DNA of 5,859 nt, taken from Gemmatimonadota bacterium. Lineage in GTDB: Bacteria > Gemmatimonadota > Gemmatimonadetes > Palauibacterales > Palauibacteraceae. Shown piece by piece: positions 1 through 5,859 of this stretch (positions are counted from its first letter, which is position 1; the number at the start of each line of letters is the position of its first letter). The DNA lies in NCBI GenBank assembly GCA_016649455.1, contig JAENXO010000181.1, forward strand, positions 1-5,859. Direction: 5' to 3'. Both the position numbers and the translations under genes were made by a program. Below the pieces are notes generated by a model, which made no database searches, was not told the DNA's origin, and worked only from the letters and a program-made list of their open reading frames with translations.

Positions 1-1055
1 CGCTTGCTCAGACATACCAGGCCCCTGCCCGACCGGCGATCGACTGGTCCCCGCTCGGTTACGAGGCACCGAGAGCAGCGGGGCCTGTTCATATCGACGG
101 AAAGCTGGATGACGAGGCATGGTCCACGGCGCCGTGGACCGCGGACTTCACCGACATCGAAGGCCCGTCCCGACCCTCCCCGTTCCTGCGGACCCGCGCG
201 AAGCTGATGTGGGACGACGAGGCCCTGTGGATCGGCGCCGAGCTCGAAGAGACTCACGTCTGGGGCACGCTCACGGAACGGGACGCCGTGATCTACATGG
301 ACGACGACTTCGAGGTATTCATCGACCCTGACGGCGACACTCACCAGTACTACGAGCTGGAGATCAACGCGCTCGGAACCGAGTGGGATCTTCTCCTCGT
401 CCGTCCGTATCGCGACGGGGGCCCGGCGATCAACGCATGGGACATCCCGGGGCTGCGGACTGCCGTTCACGTGGAAGGGAGCCTCAACGATCCGGGGGAC
501 AGTGACATCGGCTGGAGCGTGGAGATCGCGATCCCGTGGGACGCGCTGGCGGAAGCGACGAGCGCCCCGGTTCCGCCCCGGCCGGGGGATCGCTGGAAGC
601 TGAATTTCTCCCGCGTAGACTGGCCGGTCGAGATCCGGGACGGCCGAACCATCAAGTCAGTGGATCCCGCGACCGGCAAGGTGGGGCCGGAGAACAACTG
701 GGTGTGGTCCCCGCAGGGTCTCGTCGCCATGCACTACCCGGAAATGTGGGGCGTCGTGCAATTCGTCGACGCGGTGGGCGGAGAGGCCGGAGGCCCGCCC
801 GGCGAGACCGTCACTGAGCGAGCCGGCTGGGAGCTGCGCAGGGTGTACTACGCCCAGCACGAGCACCGGGCCCGCAGCGGCCGGTTCGCCGACACCCCGG
901 ACCAGCTGGAGCTGGCGCTGCCGACGCCGGCAGCGCCGATTTCCTGGCCTCCCGGAGTCGCTTCCACCCCGCACGGATTCGAGGCGTGGCTGGAGCTGGA
1001 TGACGGCCGGACGGTGCGCATCGACCACGAGGGCCGGGTCCGGGTGGGACCGTGA
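1..1055 (+). CDS. carbohydrate-binding family 9-like protein, 5' end cut off by the window
   Basis: The reading frame is open from the left edge (first whole codon at base 3) to TGA at 1053-1055, giving 350 visible residues. The ATG at 207 is internal (visible residue 69), because family-typical sequence lies before it. Residues 29-40 (VHIDGKLDDEAW) are the usual opening of a CBM9-like beta-sandwich. They are followed by WDDEALWIGAEL (70-81), MDDDFEVFIDPDGD (99-112), YYELEINALGTEWD (116-129), and NNWVWSPQG with MHYPEMWG (231-250). These motifs are typical of proteins annotated as carbohydrate-binding family 9-like. A C-terminal part from about residue 270 (RRVYYAQ near 280) has no catalytic motif I recognise. 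The first visible residues (LAQTYQAP) could be the end of a signal peptide, which would make the protein secreted or periplasmic with few residues missing; this cannot be proven here. Inferred role: binding glycan or oligosaccharide outside the cytoplasm for the symporter encoded next. The family is a confident call; the ligand is unknown. Confidence 0.85.
   Translation, partial: LAQTYQAPARPAIDWSPLGYEAPRAAGPVHIDGKLDDEAWSTAPWTADFTDIEGPSRPSPFLRTRAKLMWDDEALWIGAELEETHVWGTLTERDAVIYMDDDFEVFIDPDGDTHQYYELEINALGTEWDLLLVRPYRDGGPAINAWDIPGLRTAVHVEGSLNDPGDSDIGWSVEIAIPWDALAEATSAPVPPRPGDRWKLNFSRVDWPVEIRDGRTIKSVDPATGKVGPENNWVWSPQGLVAMHYPEMWGVVQFVDAVGGEAGGPPGETVTERAGWELRRVYYAQHEHRARSGRFADTPDQLELALPTPAAPISWPPGVASTPHGFEAWLELDDGRTVRIDHEGRVRVGP
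1037..1051 (+). repeat. short inverted repeat just before the symporter start
   Basis: GGTCC (1037-1041) and GGACC (1047-1051) can pair around the 5-base loop GGGTG, ending immediately before the GTG start at 1052. Together with the GTGA stop/start overlap this would favour starting the symporter by re-initiation after the upstream gene. A 5-bp stem in GC-rich DNA is common by chance, so the structure is real as sequence but its function is doubtful. Confidence 0.25.
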
Positions 1056-2974
1056 ACTTCACCGCCCTCGACTGGTGGATTGTGGGTCTCGTCTATGCGG
1101 CCATGGCCGGTGGCGTATGGCTGCTGCGTCCGTTCATGCGCAGCGTGGCGGACTTCCTCGCTGCGGGACGGACGGCGGGACGCTACATGCTGAGCGTGTC
1201 ACAGGGCATGGCGGCGCTGGGCGCGATCTCGGTCGTCGGCTTCCTGGAGCAGAACTACGTCGCCGGATTCTCGCTCACCTGGTGGGGCCTGAGCACGGCC
1301 GTGGTCGTGCTGCTGATAACCGTGACGGGCTTCGTGGTCTATCGCTTCCGAGAGACCCGCTGTCTCACGCTGGCTGAGTTCTTCGAGCGGCGGTACAGCC
1401 GCCGGTTCCGCATTTTCATGGGACTGCTGGCCTTCCTCTCCGGGATCATCAACTTCGGGATCTTCCCGGCGGTGGGTGCCCGGTTCTTCATCCATTTCAT
1501 CGGGCTCCCGGACGTCCTGCACCTGGGCCCGGTGGCGGTCGGTTCGTTTCCGCTCGTCATGGCGCTGCTCCTGCTGACTTCACTGTTCTTCGTGTTCTCT
1601 GGAGGACAGGTGGCGGTGATCATCACGGACTTCGTCCAGGGGATCTTCGTCAACATCGTATTCCTGGCCATCGTCGTGTTCCTGCTGGCCACCGTTTCGT
1701 GGGACCAGATCTTCACGGCGCTGGGTACGGCGCCGCCGGACGCGTCGCTGATCAATCCGTTCCACACCAGCCATCTCCAGGATTTCAATTTCTGGTACTT
1801 CCTGATCGGGACCATCGGCGTCGTGTACGTCGTGATGTCCTGGCAGGGAACGCAGGGCTACAACGCTTCGGCAAAGAGCGCGCACGAGGCGAAGATGGGC
1901 GCCGTGCTCTCGAACTGGCGGGGCCTCCCGCACGTCATGTTCATGCTCATTGTCCCGATCGTCGCGTACACGGTGCTCCACCACCCGGACTTCGGGGCCG
2001 AGTCGGCGCGTGTCGCCGGACTGCTGGCGGCGGCGGAGAGCGAGACGATCGCCAATCAGCTGCGTGTTCCGGCGGTGCTCAGCCTGCTGCTGCCGACCGG
2101 TCTGCTCGGGGCGTTCGCCGCGGTGATGCTCACCGCGTTCATCAGCACGCACGACACCTATCTCCACTCGTGGGGGAGCATTTTCATTCAGGACGTGGTG
2201 ATGCCGTTTCGGAAGACGCCGTTCACGCCCGAGGCGCATATGCGGGCTCTCCGGCTGTCGATCCTGGGCGTCGCGGTGTTCATCTTCCTGTTCAGCCTGT
2301 TGTTCCGGCAGAGCCAGTACATTTTCCTGTTCTTCGCGATCACCGGTGCGATATTCGCCGGCGGATCGGGTGCGGTGCTGATCGGCGGGCTGTACTGGAA
2401 GCGAGGTACGACCCCGGCGGCATGGACGGCGATGCTCACGGGTTCGACGATCGCCGTGTCGGGCATCGTCATTCATCAGCTGGTGGACGACTTCCCGATC
2501 AACGGGCAGGTATTCTGGGGCATCGCCATGGCGGCATCCACCCTCGTCTACGTGTCGGTCTCGCTCCTGGGACCCGGGGGGCAGTTCAACCTCGACGGGC
2601 TGCTGGCGCGGGGAGCCGAGGCCGGAGACCCGGACCCGTCGGAGACCGTCGGGCCTCCACGCCGCGGCTGGCGCGCGCTCGGGCTCGGGCAGGAAGCGAG
2701 CCGGTCGGACCGGACGATCTACATGGCCACGTACGCGTGGATCGGGCTGTGGACGCTGGTATTCGCCGTGGGAACCGTGTGGAACCTGACGCACGACATC
2801 CCGGACGCGGACTGGGAACGCTTCTGGCGATTCTACGTGGTGGTCGAGACGGCCGCGGCCGCATTCGTGGTCGTGTGGTTCACGATTGGCGGGGTACGCG
2901 ACATACGCCACATGCTGAACCGGCTCGCCGTTGCGGGGCGGGACGATACCGACGACGGCTGGGTGCAGGACTGA
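1052..2974 (+). CDS. sodium:solute symporter (SSS family), probable sugar/mannoside importer
   Basis: This is a complete 640-residue inner-membrane protein starting with GTG. The start overlaps the previous stop as GTGA and opens with LDWWIVGLVYAAMAGG, the usual first helix of the SSS family (LeuT fold). I read about 15 hydrophobic segments, roughly at residues 7-27, 46-70, 77-98, 119-150, 160-184, 187-215, 246-265, 293-310, 341-364, 402-418, 422-448, 456-477, 487-507, 557-578 and 594-614. Residues 364-376 (ISTHDTYLHSWGS) align by eye with the helix-8 region of Vibrio SGLT that carries two serines of the Na2 sodium site. Here S365 and T366 occupy those places, so Na+ coupling is plausible. 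A hydrophilic loop at about 508-556, rich in Gly, Pro and charged residues, precedes two extra C-terminal helices, making the protein longer than short SSS members of about 500 residues. The glycosidase neighbours suggest a sugar or small mannoside as substrate. No good Shine-Dalgarno sits at the right spacing, so translation is probably coupled to the upstream gene. SSS members also carry other solutes, so the substrate is inferred from context. Confidence 0.92.
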   Translation: MNFTALDWWIVGLVYAAMAGGVWLLRPFMRSVADFLAAGRTAGRYMLSVSQGMAALGAISVVGFLEQNYVAGFSLTWWGLSTAVVVLLITVTGFVVYRFRETRCLTLAEFFERRYSRRFRIFMGLLAFLSGIINFGIFPAVGARFFIHFIGLPDVLHLGPVAVGSFPLVMALLLLTSLFFVFSGGQVAVIITDFVQGIFVNIVFLAIVVFLLATVSWDQIFTALGTAPPDASLINPFHTSHLQDFNFWYFLIGTIGVVYVVMSWQGTQGYNASAKSAHEAKMGAVLSNWRGLPHVMFMLIVPIVAYTVLHHPDFGAESARVAGLLAAAESETIANQLRVPAVLSLLLPTGLLGAFAAVMLTAFISTHDTYLHSWGSIFIQDVVMPFRKTPFTPEAHMRALRLSILGVAVFIFLFSLLFRQSQYIFLFFAITGAIFAGGSGAVLIGGLYWKRGTTPAAWTAMLTGSTIAVSGIVIHQLVDDFPINGQVFWGIAMAASTLVYVSVSLLGPGGQFNLDGLLARGAEAGDPDPSETVGPPRRGWRALGLGQEASRSDRTIYMATYAWIGLWTLVFAVGTVWNLTHDIPDADWERFWRFYVVVETAAAAFVVVWFTIGGVRDIRHMLNRLAVAGRDDTDDGWVQD

Positions 2975-2984
2975 ATTCGAATTC
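2973..2984. repeat. tandem GAATTC palindrome at the symporter/GH130 junction
   Basis: GAATTC occurs twice in direct succession, forming a 12-base perfect palindrome that overlaps the last two bases of the symporter stop codon. With the following bases it makes an AT-richer island just before the AGGAGG ribosome-binding site, in otherwise GC-rich DNA. It may keep the translation start unstructured. No known operator is recognised. Confidence 0.4.
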
Positions 2985-2985
2985 C

Positions 2986-2991
2986 AGGAGG
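2986..2991 (+). promoter_or_regulatory. strong ribosome-binding site (AGGAGG) of the GH130 gene
   Basis: A perfect AGGAGG lies 8 bases before the ATG at 3000. It decides the start: the frame stays open upstream to a TTG at 2931, but that longer version would add 23 residues overlapping the symporter end and has no comparable site. This is the only textbook Shine-Dalgarno at a gene start in the window, suggesting GH130 is translated independently of the symporter while its neighbours rely on coupling. Confidence 0.85.
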
Positions 2992-2999
2992 ACGAGCGG

Positions 3000-3989
3000 A
3001 TGATCCCTGTACTGGTGCGCAGTTCCGACAACCCGATTGTCACCGGCTTCGACGTGCCGGCGATGCCGCCGGACCTCGTCGACCCGACGTCCGTGTTCAA
3101 TCCCGGCGCCACGAAGTTCGGAGACCTTTACCTGTTGCTCCTGCGGGTCCAGTCTCGCGGCCGGCGCACGTTCCTCGTCGTCGCCGAAAGCGAGAACGGA
3201 CGCGACTTCGACGTGCGAAGGGACACCGTTCGCATCGAGGGCCTCGATGAGAAGGCGGAGGGGATTCACCACGTATTCGATCCCCGCATCACACGCATTG
3301 ATGATACCTGGTACGTGATGTTCGCGGTCGACACCGACACGGCATGCCGCATCGGCGTGGCCCGCACCACGGACTTCGAGCGGTTCGAGCTGGTGGGAAT
3401 CGAGCAGGGACCGGATGTCCGGAACGGCGTGCTGTTTCCGACCCTCCGGGACGGAAAGTTCCTGCGCCTCGACCGGCCGAATCGGATTCAGCTCGCCGAC
3501 GGACCGACCACGGGCGACGAGATCGTCCTCTCCGAATCAGAGGATCTCGTTCACTGGCAGGCGCTCGGCCCGGTGCTTCACGGACGGCCGCGACTGTGGG
3601 ACGAGCGGATCGGCGCCGGTCCCCCGCCACTGCTCACGAGGCGCGGTTGGCTGATCGTGTATCACGGCGTCGCCACCCATTTCTCGGGCACCAACATCTA
3701 CCAGGCCGGGGCGGCGGTGCTCGACCTCGACGATCCGCGTCGCGTAATCGCTCGTACCCGGGACAATCTGCTCGAGCCGCGAAAGCTCTACGAGATGGTC
3801 GGCCAGGTGCCGAACGTCGTGTTCCCGAGCGGCTGGATCGTGGACGATATCGACGCGGACGGCTTCGCGTCCGAGGACGGACGTGTCCTGCTGTACTACG
3901 GGGCGGCCGATACGTCGGTATGCCTCGCGAAGAGCACTGTCGGACGCCTGCTGGACGCCTGCGATCCGGTGGACCGCGCCGATGACTGA
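3000..3989 (+). CDS. glycoside hydrolase family 130 enzyme (beta-mannoside phosphorylase or beta-mannosidase)
   Basis: This is a complete protein of 329 residues, within the usual GH130 range, with no signal peptide, so cytoplasmic. GH130 enzymes are five-bladed beta-propellers that cleave beta-mannosidic bonds. Most known members use phosphate and release alpha-mannose 1-phosphate; some are hydrolases. Recognisable motifs in order are NPI (11-13), VFNPGATKF (32-40), LLLRVQSRGRRTFLVVAES (46-64) with R49 in the place of a conserved arginine, HHVFDPRIT (90-98) with D94 as the likely catalytic acid, NGVLFP (142-147), LRLDRPN (155-161), RIGAGPPPLLT (203-213), GWLIVYHGV (216-224) and the E259-E265 region (EPRKLYE) before VVFPSG. 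The catalytic Asp and the GAGPPP/YHG core are intact, so it looks functional. Where many mannosylglucose and mannooligosaccharide phosphorylases, as I recall them, have NKDxVLFP, this protein reads DVRNGVLFP, so it belongs to another subgroup and phosphorylase versus hydrolase is not settled. The next gene overlaps its last 8 bases. Inferred job: final cleavage of an imported beta-mannoside. The family is secure; the exact reaction is not. Confidence 0.9.
   Translation: MIPVLVRSSDNPIVTGFDVPAMPPDLVDPTSVFNPGATKFGDLYLLLLRVQSRGRRTFLVVAESENGRDFDVRRDTVRIEGLDEKAEGIHHVFDPRITRIDDTWYVMFAVDTDTACRIGVARTTDFERFELVGIEQGPDVRNGVLFPTLRDGKFLRLDRPNRIQLADGPTTGDEIVLSESEDLVHWQALGPVLHGRPRLWDERIGAGPPPLLTRRGWLIVYHGVATHFSGTNIYQAGAAVLDLDDPRRVIARTRDNLLEPRKLYEMVGQVPNVVFPSGWIVDDIDADGFASEDGRVLLYYGAADTSVCLAKSTVGRLLDACDPVDRADD
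3968..3973 (+). promoter_or_regulatory. possible ribosome-binding site (GGTGGA) of the GH38 gene
   Basis: GGTGGA lies 8 bases before the ATG at 3982, inside the GH130 coding region. It is a partial match to AGGAGG at good spacing. No ATG, GTG or TTG occurs in this frame from 3901 up to 3982, nor after it until an ATG at 4102 inside the catalytic domain, so the start at 3982 stands whether or not this site is used. Confidence 0.45.
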
Positions 3990-5859
3990 CCCGGGTGCGC
4001 CCGGGTCGGGTTTCGCGGCCGCTCCCCGAATCGCCTTCCTGGTCCCGCACACGCACTGGGACCGGGAGTGGTACCGGACATTTGCTGACTTTCGTGTCAC
4101 GATGACGCGGATTGTGCGCGAAGTCCTGGACCGGTTGGAGCAGGACCCGGCGTTCACGCACTTCCTGCTGGACGGCCAGGCGATCCTCGCCAGCGACCAC
4201 TGCGAGATCTATCCGGACGATGCCGAACGGATTCGCGACCTGGTCCGGGCGGGGCGGCTGTCGCTCGGGCCGTGGTACGTGCTGCCGGATGAGTTCCTGG
4301 TCAGCGCCGAGTCCCTGGTGCGGAACCTCCTGGTCGGCCACGCCGTGGCGCATGACCTCGGCGGCGTGCAGAAGGTCGGGTACATTCCCGACTCGTTCGG
4401 TCACGTTGCGCAGATGCCGCAGATCCTGAGGCGGGCCGGAATCGACTCGTTTCTCTACACGCGCGGCAACGGGGACGAGATCGACCACCTGGGATTCGAG
4501 TTCGTCTGGCGCGCACCGGACGGCAGTGAGGTGCTGGCAGTCAATCAGTGCGCCGGCTACTGCAATGCCGGCGGACTGGGACACCACGAGATCTGGCACG
4601 CGCACACGCCCCGCGAGCTGGACTTCGACTGCGCAATCGAGCAGGTCCGCGAGCTGTTCGAGCGCATGCGTCCGCTGGGACGGACCGATGTCGTGCTGCT
4701 GTCGAACGGCTGCGACCACTTTCCTCCACAGCGTGACATGGGCCGGCTGCTGGAGACGCTGCGCGAAGCGTTTCCCGACACGGAATTCCGCGTAGCCAGT
4801 CTCTCGGCGTTCGTCGGGGCGGTGCGGGATGCGGCGGCAGGGGAAGGCCGACTCGGAACCTGGGAGGGTGAGCTTCGGCACGGCCGGTTGCATCACATCC
4901 TCACCGGAGTCTGGTCGGCCCGCATGCCCCTCAAGCAGGCGAATGACAGCGCCACGAGCTGGCTCACCGACATCGCGGAACCGCTGGCCGCCTACGCCCG
5001 GTTCGCCCATGGCATGGCGGACAGGGCTCCGCTGCTCGGAACGGCGTGGAGACGCCTCCTGGAGAATCACCCGCACGACTCGATTTGCGGCTGCAGCATC
5101 GACGAGGTCCACGAGCAGATGGGACCGCGGTTCGACGAGGCAGTCGAAACAGCCGAGGCAGTCGTTCGGGAAGTCCTCGTGGGGCTGGCTCCGACCTTCG
5201 CTCCACAACCCGAGGGAGACCGCGACACGTTGCTGTGCGTCGCCAACCCGCTCCCGGTCGAGCGACGCGAGGTCGTCCGAAGACTCGTCGTGCTGCAACC
5301 GTTCGGACTCGATCCGAACCGGCTGCGGCTGTACGACGAGGAAGGCGTCGAGGTGCCGATGCGGGTGCGCGATGCGAAGTACGTCGAGCGGTTCTGGGGC
5401 ATCGACTACCGTACGGTCCTGGACTGGGAACGGCAGGCAGAGAAGTTCGCCACTTACGTCGATCAGTTCGGCGATCGGATCATCCGGCCTGAGTCACGCC
5501 GGGACGACAGTGACATCTTTCTGTCGCTGGAGTTCATCGCCGATCTGCCGGCCCTCGGACACGCCCGCTACTTCCTGAGGGAGGCCGCTGGTCCTTGTGA
5601 GATCTCGGGCCCGCCACCCGTCCAGGTCGAGAACCAGTGCCTGGACAACGGCCTGGTCCGGGTCCGGCTCCACCCGAACGGCACGCTGGACATCGAGGAT
5701 CACCAGACCGGAAGACGCTACGCCGGGCTGAACCTGCTGGAGAGCACGGAGGACGTCGGCGACGAGTACGACTATTCCCCGGCGGAGCGCAGCTCGACCG
5801 TGGATGCCACCGAGGCTGCCGGTGAGGTGCGCGTCGAGTCGGCCGGCCGCTGGTCGTCC
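3982..5859 (+). CDS. GH38 alpha-mannosidase, 3' end cut off by the window
   Basis: The frame is open from ATG 3982 to the right edge: 626 residues without a stop, of an expected 850-900 (bacterial GH38 enzymes such as E. coli MngB are about 877), so the C-terminal part is missing only because the window ends. GH38 enzymes are zinc-dependent retaining exo-alpha-mannosidases. The N-terminal catalytic domain begins near residue 17 after a Gly/Pro/Ala-rich leader. Key sites are PHTHWDREWY (22-31) with H25 and D27 as zinc ligands, GPWYVLPDE (near 97-105), YIPDSFGHVAQMPQ (134-147) with D137 as likely nucleophile and zinc ligand, SNGCDHFPPQ (241-250) with D245 a candidate acid/base, and ENHPHDSICGCS (361-372) with H365 as the last zinc ligand. 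Assignments are by analogy with Drosophila Golgi mannosidase II. From about 400 onward comes the beta-sandwich C-terminal region. There is no signal peptide, so it is cytoplasmic. The start overlaps the GH130 end by 8 bases, and a strong hairpin lies just inside the gene. It probably removes alpha-linked mannose from imported saccharides; linkage is unknown. Confidence 0.93.
   Translation, partial: MTDPGAPGSGFAAAPRIAFLVPHTHWDREWYRTFADFRVTMTRIVREVLDRLEQDPAFTHFLLDGQAILASDHCEIYPDDAERIRDLVRAGRLSLGPWYVLPDEFLVSAESLVRNLLVGHAVAHDLGGVQKVGYIPDSFGHVAQMPQILRRAGIDSFLYTRGNGDEIDHLGFEFVWRAPDGSEVLAVNQCAGYCNAGGLGHHEIWHAHTPRELDFDCAIEQVRELFERMRPLGRTDVVLLSNGCDHFPPQRDMGRLLETLREAFPDTEFRVASLSAFVGAVRDAAAGEGRLGTWEGELRHGRLHHILTGVWSARMPLKQANDSATSWLTDIAEPLAAYARFAHGMADRAPLLGTAWRRLLENHPHDSICGCSIDEVHEQMGPRFDEAVETAEAVVREVLVGLAPTFAPQPEGDRDTLLCVANPLPVERREVVRRLVVLQPFGLDPNRLRLYDEEGVEVPMRVRDAKYVERFWGIDYRTVLDWERQAEKFATYVDQFGDRIIRPESRRDDSDIFLSLEFIADLPALGHARYFLREAAGPCEISGPPPVQVENQCLDNGLVRVRLHPNGTLDIEDHQTGRRYAGLNLLESTEDVGDEYDYSPAERSSTVDATEAAGEVRVESAGRWSS
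3986..4009 (+). repeat. strong inverted repeat across the GH130 stop / GH38 start
   Basis: GACCCGGG (3988-3995) and CCCGGGTC (4000-4007) are perfect reverse complements around the 4-base loop TGCG. The stem can extend by a U-G pair (3987/4008) and a C-G pair (3986/4009) to 10 pairs. It holds the GH130 stop codon TGA (3987-3989) and begins two bases after the GH38 ATG. Only three T residues follow (4011-4013), so it is not a convincing terminator. It lies in a poorly conserved leader of the mannosidase, where coding constraint is low. A role in translational coupling or in limiting GH38 output is inferred. Confidence 0.6.

Noticed and set aside
207..1055. Start of the CBM9-like gene at the ATG 207
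   Set aside because: The same frame is open to the left edge and already encodes the family's opening motif (VHIDGKLDDEAW, bases 87-122), so 207 is an internal methionine.
2931..3002. Earlier TTG start for GH130 at 2931
   Set aside because: It would overlap the symporter end by 44 bases and lacks a ribosome-binding site, whereas ATG 3000 has a perfect AGGAGG at 8 bases and fits the family N-terminus.
1699..3003. 434-codon + strand frame overlapping the symporter
   Set aside because: It is the shifted reading frame of the symporter, with Arg/Gly/Ala-rich sequence and no membrane segments or motifs.
1580..3112. Long open frame on the - strand (510 codons) opposite the symporter
   Set aside because: It is antisense to an intact membrane protein gene; its product is low-complexity, charged and Arg/His-rich with no recognisable domain. 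It is a composition artefact.
3986..4013. Factor-independent terminator after GH130
   Set aside because: The stem is strong, but only three T residues follow and it lies inside the GH38 coding region, so termination here would cut the downstream gene.
3634..5298. Long open frame on the - strand (554 codons) opposite GH130 and GH38
   Set aside because: It lies antisense to two genes with clear catalytic motifs. Its translation is rich in Arg, Pro and Asp/Glu without domain motifs, as expected from the complement of GC-rich codons. No family signature was seen.
4829..5578. 249-codon + strand frame within the GH38 gene
   Set aside because: It is an Arg/Ser-rich shifted frame inside a mannosidase whose own frame carries the zinc-site motif NHPHDSICG across the same bases.

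Overview
The window is strongly GC-rich: nearly all third codon positions in the four genes are G or C. It is packed end to end with genes on the + strand. Composition and gene style (a carbohydrate-binding family 9-like secreted protein, a long sodium:solute symporter, cytosolic glycosidases, overlapping reading frames, no SusC/SusD pair) fit a GC-rich environmental bacterium. Gemmatimonadota, Acidobacteriota or a relative are possibilities, but nothing here fixes the phylum and this is only an impression.

Layout: (1) bases 1-1055, the 3' part of a carbohydrate-binding family 9-like protein whose start lies off the left edge. (2) 1052-2974, a complete 640-residue sodium:solute symporter that overlaps gene 1 by 4 bases (GTGA). 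(3) 3000-3989, a complete 329-residue GH130 family enzyme (mannoside phosphorylase or mannosidase), 25 bases after gene 2 and preceded by a perfect AGGAGG. (4) 3982 to the right edge, the first 626 residues of a GH38 alpha-mannosidase, overlapping gene 3 by 8 bases. The only intergenic DNA is 2975-2999. No RNA gene, mobile element, CRISPR array, promoter or factor-independent terminator was seen.

The four genes look like one transcriptional unit for using mannose-containing saccharides. The inferred scheme is as follows. The first protein binds glycan outside the cytoplasm and the symporter imports a small mannoside with Na+. GH38 removes alpha-linked mannose, and GH130 cleaves a beta-mannosidic bond, either with phosphate (giving mannose 1-phosphate) or with water. 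Neither enzyme starts with a signal peptide, so both should act in the cytoplasm. Such a pair would suit N-glycan-like or mixed alpha/beta-mannosides, but the true substrate cannot be read from sequence.

The most notable non-coding signal is a strong inverted repeat at 3986-4009. Its stem contains the GH130 stop codon and begins two bases after the GH38 start codon, which suggests that GH38 translation depends on ribosomes finishing GH130. The known families and the locus layout are otherwise fairly conventional; I found no evidence of a wholly new system.
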